A model generated the notes under the pieces. It saw only the letters and a program-made list of their open reading frames with translations. It was not told the origin of the DNA and did not search any database. DNA of 64,000 nucleotides. It comes from Anaeromyxobacter sp. Fw109-5. Lineage in GTDB: Bacteria > Myxococcota > Myxococcia > Myxococcales > Anaeromyxobacteraceae. Shown piece after piece: positions 51,283-58,928 of the stretch. The DNA lies in contig NC_009675.1 of the NCBI RefSeq assembly GCF_000017505.1, forward strand, positions 620,001 to 684,000, written 5' to 3'. A program made the position numbers and the translations under genes. Positions within the stretch are counted from its first letter, which is position 1. Each line of letters begins with the position of its first letter.

Positions 51283-51891
51283 CTAACCGACGGCGAGGGC
51301 GAGGAGCAGCTGCCCGGCGTAATAGATCGGAAGCCCGATCAGCCGGTTGGCCAGGCCCGGCCGCACGAACCGGTCTCGCGCGACGAGCAGGTCCGAGGCG
51401 TAGAAGAGCAGCGCCCCGGCCCGGACCTCAAGCCGAGCGACCCCGAGCGCGAGCCACAGCATCACGCTGATCACGGCGCAGTACGCGACGACCGGGACCC
51501 GCATGTCGCCGAGGCCTCTCCAGAGCCAGCGGAGCGCCGCGCCCGTCGCGGCGAGGACGAGGAGCGCGAGCGCAGGCGAGGGGTGCGTCACGCGGGCGAA
51601 GGCGATCGCGTACGCGACGTGCGCCAGCAGGAACGCGACGAGCCCGCCCAGGAACGGGACCCGCCGCCCGGAGAGGAGGAGCGCGTCGCCCACGACGGAC
51701 AGGACCAGGCCCGCGAGGATCCCCCGCTCGAAGGCGCCCTCGACTCCGAGGGCGAGCGCGAGCGCCACGAACGTCGCGGAGGCGCCGAGCTTCCCCACGG
51801 CACGTGCGAGCGGCGCTCCGCGCCGGTCCGCGACGAGGTGCAGGGCGAGCAGCGCCGAGACGCACACGAAGGCGATCCACCCGGCGGGCAT
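51283..51891 (-). CDS. YhhN family membrane protein (lysoplasmalogenase-like)
   Basis: 202 aa with about eight helices. VLSVVGDALLLSGRRVPFLGGLVAFLLAHVAYAIAF holds the conserved Asp and the segment FYASDLLVARDRFVRPGLANRLIGLPIYYAGQLLLAL the second Asp set of the TMEM86/YhhN family, some of which hydrolyse lysoplasmalogens. ATG 51891 leads straight into the first helix. Myxobacteria make plasmalogen-type ether lipids, which would give such an enzyme a substrate (general knowledge, not shown here). Confidence 0.85.
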   Translation of the reverse strand: MPAGWIAFVCVSALLALHLVADRRGAPLARAVGKLGASATFVALALALGVEGAFERGILAGLVLSVVGDALLLSGRRVPFLGGLVAFLLAHVAYAIAFARVTHPSPALALLVLAATGAALRWLWRGLGDMRVPVVAYCAVISVMLWLALGVARLEVRAGALLFYASDLLVARDRFVRPGLANRLIGLPIYYAGQLLLALAVG

Positions 51892-51986
51892 CTTGGAAGT
51901 CGAGCACGACCGGGAGGCTGCGTCCACGCGCCGGGCACGGCCGGAGGGTGGTCGTGCGCGCGACCGCGAGCCGTGCGCCCGGGAGC

Positions 51987-52898
51987 TCAGCGATACCCGC
52001 TCACGTCCGCGGGCTTGCCGGCGTCCTGGACCTCGACGAGGTACCGCCACGCGTCGGGCTGGCTGCCGTCGAGATCGGTGAAGCCGTAGACCTTCGCCAG
52101 CTGGCCGCTGGACAGCGACTGACCGTTCCAGCGCGACACGTCGGGGTCGCGGGCGAGCGCGGCGACGGCCCTGCCGACGTAGGCGGGGCTCTCGGAGATG
52201 GCGAAGTGGGGCGTCGTCCTGGTCGCGTCGCGCCAGTTCGCCTCCGTGACGCCGTACGCCTCGAGCATGACCTCCGATCGCAACCACCCCGGAGTCAGCG
52301 AGACCGCCGTCGCACCGTGGGGCGCCAGCTCGTGCGCGAGCGCGAACGCCATGCGGAGGTTCGCCGCCTTGGCGAGATCGTAGAAGAAGGAGACCCGGTA
52401 GTTCGTCGCGTTGTACTCGGCCGTGCCGTCGGTGACCTCGACGACGAGGCCGCCAGGCGTCTTCAGCAGCAGGGGGATCGCGAAGTGGCTGGTGATGGCG
52501 TGCGTGTCCACGGCCAGGCGCAGCGTGTGCAGCCCGTAGTCCAGCGACGATTCCCAGGCAGTCTTGCCCCACTCCATCCTGGTGGCGCCAAAGATGTCGT
52601 TCACGAGCACGTGCAGGGCGCCTTGCTCCTCCTCGATGCGAGCGACGAGCGCGCGCACCTCGGCCGGCACGAGGTGGTCCACCTCGACGGCGATCCCGTG
52701 ACCCCCGGCCCCGTCCACGAGCGCCGCGGTCTCCTCGATGGTCTCCGGCCGGTTCATCTCCGAGCGCCGGGAGCGGGTCGTCCGCCCGGTGACGTAGACG
52801 GTCGCTCCGGCCGCGCCGAGCTGGACGGCGATCCCGCGTCCGGCGCCTCGGGTCGCCCCGGCCACCAAGGCGACCGTGCCTGCCAGCGAGGTCTTCAT
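51987..52898 (-). CDS. Short-chain dehydrogenase/reductase
   Basis: 303 aa. GATRGAGRGIAVQLGAAGATVYVTGRTTRSRR is the glycine-rich cofactor loop with two arginines that favour NADP. The catalytic Tyr and Lys are in YDLAKAANLRMA (Y-x3-K), with the Thr/Ser-rich VVEVTDGTAEYN strand before it. The long C-terminus (~60 residues beyond the usual SDR) is typical of the SDR group related to DHRS1. ATG 52898 follows GAGGA. Substrate unknown. Confidence 0.85.
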   Translation of the reverse strand: MKTSLAGTVALVAGATRGAGRGIAVQLGAAGATVYVTGRTTRSRRSEMNRPETIEETAALVDGAGGHGIAVEVDHLVPAEVRALVARIEEEQGALHVLVNDIFGATRMEWGKTAWESSLDYGLHTLRLAVDTHAITSHFAIPLLLKTPGGLVVEVTDGTAEYNATNYRVSFFYDLAKAANLRMAFALAHELAPHGATAVSLTPGWLRSEVMLEAYGVTEANWRDATRTTPHFAISESPAYVGRAVAALARDPDVSRWNGQSLSSGQLAKVYGFTDLDGSQPDAWRYLVEVQDAGKPADVSGYR

Positions 52899-53106
52899 GC
52901 GGCGGTCCTCCTCGGGGGCGCCCCGGACCGAGCGCAGAGTCACTTAGCTCCGGGGCTTCGCCTCGGCCCGCGCGCCTTTGGGTGGCTTCGTCGCGCGATG
53001 CCGGGAAGAGGCCGCCGGGGCGGGTACCCGCGCGGCCGCCGCCACCTTCGGGGCGCCGCCTCGCGAAAGAGTTCCCATTGGTGCGCCGTGTGCTAGGCCT
53101 CGATTC

Positions 53107-53406
53107 ATGCGCCCCCGCGTAGCCCGCAAGCGGTCCGACGGGATCATCCAGATCCGGCGGCGTCGACCCTCCGACGCGCTCCTCACCCGCGACGTCGCCA
53201 GGCTCGGGCTGCTGATGGGCGGGTGGGCGCTCTTCACCGCCGCGCTGGTCGGGGCGCTCCTCCTCGACGTCGGCGTGACGAGCCTGGTGATCCTGCTCGG
53301 TATCGCCGGCGTATCGGCCGCCGTGGCGATGACGAGGGCGGCGCACGTCGACGAGGCGGTCCACGGCGCGCCCACGCCGCCGCCGCCCCCGGGCCGGGCC
53401 GGCTGA
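53107..53406 (+). CDS. Small two-span membrane protein (hypothetical)
   Basis: 99 aa. A basic N-terminus (MRPRVARKRSDGIIQIRRRRPSD) is followed by two hydrophobic helices (LGLLMGGWALFTAALVGALLL and VGVTSLVILLGIAGVSAAVAM) and a Pro-rich tail. Composition is clearly membrane-like. No ribosome site of note. No family recognised. Confidence 0.58.
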   Translation: MRPRVARKRSDGIIQIRRRRPSDALLTRDVARLGLLMGGWALFTAALVGALLLDVGVTSLVILLGIAGVSAAVAMTRAAHVDEAVHGAPTPPPPPGRAG

Positions 53407-53470
53407 GGCCGCGCACGGCCTGCGCCGGAGCGGTCTCCCCGCGCGCGGGGTGCGCGTCGCGGAGGAGCAC

Positions 53471-53506
53471 GTGCATCGGTGCGCGCACCCGGTGCATCTT
53501 TGCGCG
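53471..53506. repeat. Short direct repeat with internal palindrome upstream of the EamA gene
   Basis: GTGCATCGGTGCGCG (53471-53485) and GTGCATCTTTGCGCG (53492-53506) are copies 21 bp apart, i.e. two helical turns. GGTGCGCGCACC (53478-53489) is a perfect palindrome within the first copy and the space after it. Located 59-94 nt upstream of the transporter start; possibly an operator. Confidence 0.4.
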
Positions 53507-53564
53507 AGCGCCGCGCCCCCTGACCCGCTAGAGCTACCGGCCATCCGGACGCAAGGAGGGCAGG

Positions 53565-54479
53565 GTGACGCGACGAGGCTGGCTGTTGTTCCTGGCGCTG
53601 TGCGTGATCTGGGGGATCCCGTACCTGCTCATCAAGGTGGCGGTCCGCGAGCTCACCCCGGCGAGCCTCGTCTTCCTGCGCACCGCCATCGGCGCGGCCG
53701 TGCTCCTGCCCTTCGTGCTCCGCTCCGGCGGCAACCTGCGCGCCCTCCTGCCGCGCTGGCGCCCCATCGTGCTGTTCACGGTGGCCGAGCTCGCCATCCC
53801 CTGGCTCCTGCTCTCCGACGCCGAGCGGCGGCTGTCGAGCTCGCTCGCGGGGCTCCTCGTCGCGTCCGTGCCGCTCGTCGGCGTGGTGATCGCGCGGCTG
53901 AGCGGCGTCCCGGAGCCGCTCGGAGGCCGCCGTCTCGCCGGGCTATGGGTGGGCCTCGCCGGCGTGGTCGCGCTGCTCGGGCTCGACGTGCGGGGAGGAG
54001 AGCTGCGGGCGGTGGCCGAGATGGTGCTCGTCGTGCTCGGCTACGCGGTCGGGCCGATGGTCGTGGCTCGGCGCCTCACCGGCGTGCCCACGCTCGAGGT
54101 GGTCACGGTCTCGCTCGCGCTCGGCGCGCTGGGATACGCGCCGTTCGGCCTCGCCCAGCTCCCCGCCCAGCTCCCCTCGGCGGAGGTGCTCGTGGCGGTG
54201 GCCGTGCTCGGCGTGGTCTGCACGGCGCTCGCGTTCGTGCTCTTCTTCCGGCTCATCGCCGAGGTCGGCCCGGTGCGGGCCACCGTGGTCGCCTACGTGA
54301 ACCCGGCGGTCGCCGTGGCGGCCGGCGTCGCGGTGCTCGGCGAGCCGCTCACGGTGGGCACCGTCACCGGGTTCGTGTTGATCCTCGCCGGCTCGTGGCT
54401 CGCGACCGGAGCGCCGGCGCGCGCGGCCGCCGCGCCGCAGCCGGTCCCCGTGGCGCAGGACACCCTCGAGCAGGCGTGA
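53565..54479 (+). CDS. EamA/DMT-family transporter
   Basis: 304 aa with ten helices in two EamA repeats. LFLALCVIWGIPYLLIKVAVRELTPASLVFLRTAIGA is the standard start, and the second repeat begins near AEMVLVVLGYAVGPMVVARRL. These exporters move amino acids or other metabolites. GTG follows AGGAGGG. The substrate is unknown. Its stop lies in a palindrome shared with the convergent gluconokinase gene. Confidence 0.87.
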   Translation: MTRRGWLLFLALCVIWGIPYLLIKVAVRELTPASLVFLRTAIGAAVLLPFVLRSGGNLRALLPRWRPIVLFTVAELAIPWLLLSDAERRLSSSLAGLLVASVPLVGVVIARLSGVPEPLGGRRLAGLWVGLAGVVALLGLDVRGGELRAVAEMVLVVLGYAVGPMVVARRLTGVPTLEVVTVSLALGALGYAPFGLAQLPAQLPSAEVLVAVAVLGVVCTALAFVLFFRLIAEVGPVRATVVAYVNPAVAVAAGVAVLGEPLTVGTVTGFVLILAGSWLATGAPARAAAAPQPVPVAQDTLEQA

Positions 54480-54493
54480 CGCCGGGGCGTCAC
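54476..54493. terminator. Palindrome spanning two convergent stop codons
   Basis: GTGACGCC-GG-GGCGTCAC (54476-54493): perfect 8-bp arms around a 2-nt loop. It contains the TGA of the EamA gene (54477-54479) and, on the other strand, the TGA of the gluconokinase gene (54492-54490). A possible minimal bidirectional terminator. Confidence 0.35.
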
Positions 54494-55086
54494 GGCGAGG
54501 TCGCGGTCGCCGCGGGGTCCAGCTTCAGCGCGGCCAGCGCCGCGGCGACGACCTCCTCCAGCGGGGCGGTCACGTCGATCGTGACGCCGCGCTCGTCCGC
54601 GCCGAGGGGCTCGAGGGCAGCGAGCTGCGACGCGAGCAGACGCTCCGGCATGAAGTGCCCGGTGCGCGCGTGAACGCGCTTCGCGAGGAGCTCGGGCGTG
54701 CCGGCGAGGTGGACGAACGCGAGGTGGGCCGAGGCGGCGCGAAGGACGTCGCGATAGGCGCGCTTCAGCGCGGAGCAGGTGACGACCGCGCAGCGGCCGG
54801 CGCGGTCCCGCTCCTGGATCCACGCCGCGAGGTCGCGCAGCCAGGGCCCGCGGTCGCGATCGTCGAGCGGGACGCCGGCCCTCATCTTCGCGAGGTTCGC
54901 GGCGGAGTGGAAGGTGTCGCCCTCGGCCAGCTCGCAGCCGAGCCGCTGCGCGAGCCGCTCCGCGACCGAGCTCTTGCCCGAGCCGGAGACCCCCATCACC
55001 ACGAGCTGAACCGCGGGCGTCGCGCGGACGGCGTCGGCGCGGGGCTGCGACTCGGGAGGCGTCGGGCCGTCGCTCGAGGGGCTCAT
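54490..55086 (-). CDS. gntK: Gluconokinase
   Basis: 198 aa. P-loop GVSGSGKSSVAERLA (~32-46), then AEGDTFHSAANLAKMRAGVPLDDRDRGPWL, the gluconate-kinase fingerprint, and VTCSALKRAYRDVLR as the lid region. It phosphorylates gluconate to 6-phosphogluconate, the substrate of the enzyme encoded by the divergent gnd. The N-terminal ~25 residues are polar and may be shorter if an internal start is used. Confidence 0.9.
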   Translation of the reverse strand: MSPSSDGPTPPESQPRADAVRATPAVQLVVMGVSGSGKSSVAERLAQRLGCELAEGDTFHSAANLAKMRAGVPLDDRDRGPWLRDLAAWIQERDRAGRCAVVTCSALKRAYRDVLRAASAHLAFVHLAGTPELLAKRVHARTGHFMPERLLASQLAALEPLGADERGVTIDVTAPLEEVVAAALAALKLDPAATATSP

Positions 55087-55272
55087 GGAACGGTCTCTAG
55101 CGAGACCCCGGCGCGGGCGCGTCCCGCGCGGAACGCCGGGGCCTGCCCGCCGGGCGGGCGGAGGAGCGGCCCGCGGCGGCGCGGCGCGACGGCACGTTCC
55201 CCGCTACGGAGGCTGCGGGCGCCCTCGTGAGCCTTCGGCCGCGAGCCGCCACGTCCGTGGGAGGAGCGCGTG

Positions 55273-56286
55273 ATGCAGCTCGGAATGATCGGCCTCGGCA
55301 GGATGGGCGCCAACATGGCGCGCCGGCTCCTCAGGGCGGGGCACGAGTGCGTGGTGTTCGACACGTCGCCCGCGGCCGTCGAGGCGCTGGCGCGCGAGAA
55401 GGCGGTCGGCGCCGGCTCGCTGCAGGAGCTGGCGCGCGCGCTGCGGAAGCCCCGCGCCGTCTGGATCATGGTCCCCGCGGCGGTCGTCGACCGGACCATC
55501 GCCGAGCTGGTCCCGCACCTCGAGCGCGGCGACATCCTCGTCGACGGCGGGAACTCGTACTACGTCGACGACCTCCGCCGCGCGCGCGAGCTCGCGCCGG
55601 AGGGGATCCACTACGTGGACGTGGGCACGAGCGGCGGAGTGTGGGGGGCGGACCGCGGCTACTGCCAGATGATCGGCGGCGAGGAGGAGGTGGTGCGGCA
55701 CCTCGATCCCGTGTTCGCGGCGCTGGCCCCCGAGGTCGCGTCGGCGCCACGGACGCCCGGGCGCGAGGGGCGGAGCGGGACCGCCGAGCACGGCTACCTG
55801 CACTGCGGGCCGAGCGGCGCGGGGCACTTCGTGAAGATGGTGCACAACGGCATCGAGTACGGGCTCATGGCGGCGTACGCGGAGGGGCTCAACATCCTGC
55901 GCGGCGCCTCGGTGGGGAGGCGGCGCCACGAGGTGGACGCGGAGACCACGCCGCTCCGCGACCCGGAGAGCTACCAGTACGAGTTCGACCTGGCCGAGGT
56001 GACGGAGCTGTGGCGGCGGGGGAGCGTGATCGGCTCGTGGCTCCTCGACCTCACGGCGGGCGCGCTCCTCCAGGACCCCGCGCTGGAGGGCTACGCGGGC
56101 CGCGTGGCCGACTCCGGCGAGGGGCGCTGGACCATCCACGCCGCGATCGACGAGGGCGTGCCGTCCCCCGTGCTGACCGCCGCCCTCTACCAGCGCTTCT
56201 CGTCGCGCGGCGAGGGCGACTTCGCCGACAAGGTGCTCTCCGCCATGCGCCACGCCTTCGGCGGCCACGTGGAGAAGAAGCCATGA
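55273..56286 (+). CDS. gnd: 6-phosphogluconate dehydrogenase, short (decarboxylating) type
   Basis: 337 aa, the length of the GndA/YqeC-like branch rather than the 470-aa form. [20 protein letters not shown] is the cofactor loop; [10 protein letters not shown] and [21 protein letters not shown] form the active site; [15 protein letters not shown] holds the catalytic Lys and His-Asn. It oxidises 6-phosphogluconate to ribulose 5-phosphate. Several of the short enzymes prefer NAD; this is knowledge of the family. A GTG 3 nt earlier is an alternative start. The stop overlaps zwf (ATGA). Confidence 0.92.
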   Translation: MQLGMIGLGRMGANMARRLLRAGHECVVFDTSPAAVEALAREKAVGAGSLQELARALRKPRAVWIMVPAAVVDRTIAELVPHLERGDILVDGGNSYYVDDLRRARELAPEGIHYVDVGTSGGVWGADRGYCQMIGGEEEVVRHLDPVFAALAPEVASAPRTPGREGRSGTAEHGYLHCGPSGAGHFVKMVHNGIEYGLMAAYAEGLNILRGASVGRRRHEVDAETTPLRDPESYQYEFDLAEVTELWRRGSVIGSWLLDLTAGALLQDPALEGYAGRVADSGEGRWTIHAAIDEGVPSPVLTAALYQRFSSRGEGDFADKVLSAMRHAFGGHVEKKP

Positions 56287-57647
56287 GCGCGCGCACCGCG
56301 GACGGGCTCGTCCTCTACGGAGCGACCGGTGACCTCGCGTACAAGAAGATCTTCCCCGCCCTGCAGGCGATGATCCGCAGCGGGGTCCTGGACGTGCCGA
56401 TCGTCGGCGTCGCGAGGCGTGGCTGGACCCTCGAGCAGCTCAGAGCGCACGCGAAGGAGAGCGTGGAGCGGCACGGCGGCCTCGACGCGCAGGCCTTCGC
56501 GCGCATGGCCGAGCTGCTGCGCTACGTCCACGGTGAGTACGAGGATCCCGACACCTTCCGGGCGCTGCGCCGGACGCTGGGCGACTCCCACCGGGCGGTG
56601 CACTACCTCGCCATCCCGCAGGGGCTGTTCGGGCTCGTGACCGAGCAGCTCGCCAGGTCCGGCTGCCTCCAGGGCGCGCGGCTCGTGATCGAGAAGCCGT
56701 TCGGGAACGACCTCGCCTCGGCGAAGGAGCTGAACGCCACGCTGCACAAGGTGTTCGCGGAGAAGGACGTCTTCCGCATCGACCACTACCTCGCGAAGGG
56801 CACCGTCCAGAACCTCGTCTTCTTCCGGTTCGCCAACACGTTCCTCGAGCCGATCTGGAACCGCAACTACGTCGAGAGCGTCCAGATCACGATGGCGGAG
56901 GACTTCGGCGTCGAGGGGCGCGGCGCGTTCTACGACGGGGCGGGGACCATCCGCGACGTGGTCCAGAACCACCTGCTCCAGGTCGTCTCCAACGTCGCGA
57001 TGGAGCCGTTCCCGCGCAGCGCGGATCCCGAGACGGCGCGCGACGAGAAGGTGAAGGTGCTGAAGGGCATGCCGCCCGTCGAGCCGCAGGACGTCGTGCG
57101 CGGCCAGTTCCGCGGCTACCTGGACGAGCCCGGCGTGGCGCCCGGCTCGACGACCGAGACGTTCGTGGCGCTGCACCTGCACGTGAACAGCTGGCGCTGG
57201 CAGGGCGTCCCCTTCTACATCCGCGCCGGCAAGAAGCTCCCGGTCACGCGGACCGAGGTCGTCGTCCGGCTCCGCCAGCCGCCCACGATCGTGGAGGGGA
57301 TCGCCTTCCCGCCCAACTACGTCCGCTTCCGGCTCAGCCCCGACTTCGTCATCGCGCTGGGCGCGATGGTCCGCGCGCCGGGCGAGCGGCTCGCGGGGCG
57401 CGAGGTGGAGCTGGACGTGACGCACGTCGCGGGCAAGGACCCGCAGCCCTACGAGCAGCTGCTCGGCGACGCGCTGGTCGGCGACCCCTTCCGCTTCGCG
57501 CGGCAGGACTACGTGGAGGAGGCGTGGCGCATCGTCGATCCGGCCGTGAAGGCCGACACCCCGCTCCACGTGTACGAGCCGGGGAGCTGGGGCCCGAAGG
57601 AGGCGGAAGACATGGTCCCGGGAGGCTGGTTCACGGCCAGAGAGTAG
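56283..57647 (+). CDS. zwf: Glucose-6-phosphate dehydrogenase
   Basis: 454 aa. The cofactor loop is [26 protein letters not shown] marks the substrate lysine, and the catalytic region is [13 protein letters not shown] (Asp167, His168). The catalytic Asp-His pair is present, but the usual DHYLGKE reads DHYLAKG, an uncommon change in an otherwise invariant block. It makes 6-phosphogluconolactone and NAD(P)H. Coupled by ATGA to gnd and followed 10 nt later by a phosphatase gene. Confidence 0.9.
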   Translation: MSARTADGLVLYGATGDLAYKKIFPALQAMIRSGVLDVPIVGVARRGWTLEQLRAHAKESVERHGGLDAQAFARMAELLRYVHGEYEDPDTFRALRRTLGDSHRAVHYLAIPQGLFGLVTEQLARSGCLQGARLVIEKPFGNDLASAKELNATLHKVFAEKDVFRIDHYLAKGTVQNLVFFRFANTFLEPIWNRNYVESVQITMAEDFGVEGRGAFYDGAGTIRDVVQNHLLQVVSNVAMEPFPRSADPETARDEKVKVLKGMPPVEPQDVVRGQFRGYLDEPGVAPGSTTETFVALHLHVNSWRWQGVPFYIRAGKKLPVTRTEVVVRLRQPPTIVEGIAFPPNYVRFRLSPDFVIALGAMVRAPGERLAGREVELDVTHVAGKDPQPYEQLLGDALVGDPFRFARQDYVEEAWRIVDPAVKADTPLHVYEPGSWGPKEAEDMVPGGWFTARE

Positions 57648-57657
57648 GGGGAGCGCC

Positions 57658-58242
57658 ATGGGAGAGCTCTGGCTCATCCGGCACGGCGAGACCGAGTGGA
57701 GCCGCTCCGGCCGCCACACCGGTCGCACCGACGTCCCGCTCACCGAGCGCGGCGAGCGGCAGGCCGCGCGCCTGGGCCGGCGCCTCGCCGGGCGCGAGTT
57801 CGCGCGGGTGCTCACGAGCCCGCTGGTGCGCGCCCGCGAGACCGCCCGCCTGGCCGGGTACGGCGGCGCTGCCACGCCCGAGCCGGAGCTGCTGGAGTGG
57901 GACTACGGCACGTACGAGGGCCGCACCACCGCGCAGCTCCGGGAGGAGGTGCCGGGCTGGACCATCTGGACCGGCGGCGTGCGCGCCGGCGAGTCCGCCC
58001 ACGAGGTGGGGGCGCGCGCCGATCGCGTCATCGCCCGCTGCGCGGACGCCGGCGGCGACGTCGCGCTCTTCGCGCACGGCCACGTGCTGCGCATCCTCGC
58101 CGCGCGCTTCCTGGGGTTCCCAGCGGTCGTGGGGCGGCTCCTCGCGCTCGACACGGCCTCCCTGAGCGTGCTCGGACAAGAGCACGAGGAGCGCGTCATC
58201 CGCCTCTGGAACGAGCGCTGCGGGGCCGGGGAGGAGCCATGA
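57658..58242 (+). CDS. Histidine-phosphatase (phosphoglycerate-mutase-like) protein
   Basis: 194 aa. LIRHGETEWSRSGRHTGRTDVPLTERGERQA carries the phospho-accepting His of RHG at residue ~9; LEWDYGTYEGRT holds the acid residue and ALFAHGHVLRILAARFLG the second catalytic His. It sits between zwf and pgl and overlaps pgl (ATGA), so a sugar-phosphate substrate is plausible, though general phosphatases look alike. ATG follows GGGGGAG. Confidence 0.87.
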   Translation: MGELWLIRHGETEWSRSGRHTGRTDVPLTERGERQAARLGRRLAGREFARVLTSPLVRARETARLAGYGGAATPEPELLEWDYGTYEGRTTAQLREEVPGWTIWTGGVRAGESAHEVGARADRVIARCADAGGDVALFAHGHVLRILAARFLGFPAVVGRLLALDTASLSVLGQEHEERVIRLWNERCGAGEEP

Positions 58243-58928
58243 AGGTCGAGGTCCTGCCCGACGCCGCCGCCGTCGCGACCCGCGCCGCGGCGCTCATCGT
58301 CGCCGAGGCTCGCGCGGCGGTGGCCGCGCGCGGACGCTTCGCGTTCGCGGTCAGCCGCGGGCGCAGCCCATGGCTGATGTTGCGGGCGCTCGCCGCCGCG
58401 CAGCTCCCATGGGAGTCCGTGCACCTGTTCCAGGTGGACGAGCGGATCGCGCCGCCCGGGCACGAGGACCGGAACCTCACGCTCGTCCGCGAGAGCCTCA
58501 TCGGCCCGGCGCAGCTCGCCCGCGTCCACGCGATGCCGGTGGAGGCCGCCGACCTCGCCTCCGCGGCGGCGCGCTACGCGGAGGAGCTGCGGAGCGTGGC
58601 CGGCTCTCCGCCCCAGCTCGACCTCGTCCACCTCGGCCTCGGCCCGGACGGTCACACCGCCTCCCTCGTGCCGGGCGATCCCGTGCTGGAGGTCGCGGCT
58701 GCGGACGTCGCGGTCACCGGCGTGTACCAGGGCTGGAGGCGCATGACGCTCACGTACCCCGCGCTGGACCGGGCGCGGCGGGTGCTGTGGGTGGTCACCG
58801 GCGGCGAGAAGGCGGCGATGGTGGCGCGGCTCCGGGCGGGAGACCGGGCGGTCCCGGCGGGGCGGGTCCACGCCGAACGCGCGGTGCTGCTGGTGGATGC
58901 GACGGCGGCGGTCGGGTTCACGCAATGA
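58239..58928 (+). CDS. pgl: 6-phosphogluconolactonase
   Basis: 229 aa. FAVSRGRSPWLMLRAL, VHLFQVDERIAPPGHEDRNLTLVRESL and LDLVHLGLGPDGHTASLVPG are the SOL/DevB-type lactonase motifs, the last one with the catalytic His. It hydrolyses 6-phosphogluconolactone, linking zwf and gnd. ATGA overlaps join it to the phosphatase upstream and to the regulator-hydrolase downstream. Confidence 0.9.
   Translation: MKVEVLPDAAAVATRAAALIVAEARAAVAARGRFAFAVSRGRSPWLMLRALAAAQLPWESVHLFQVDERIAPPGHEDRNLTLVRESLIGPAQLARVHAMPVEAADLASAAARYAEELRSVAGSPPQLDLVHLGLGPDGHTASLVPGDPVLEVAAADVAVTGVYQGWRRMTLTYPALDRARRVLWVVTGGEKAAMVARLRAGDRAVPAGRVHAERAVLLVDATAAVGFTQ

Noticed and set aside
51892-53544. Extension of the YhhN gene over the SDR gene on the same strand
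   Set aside because: The SDR gene in another frame is unambiguous; the YhhN protein starts cleanly at 51891.
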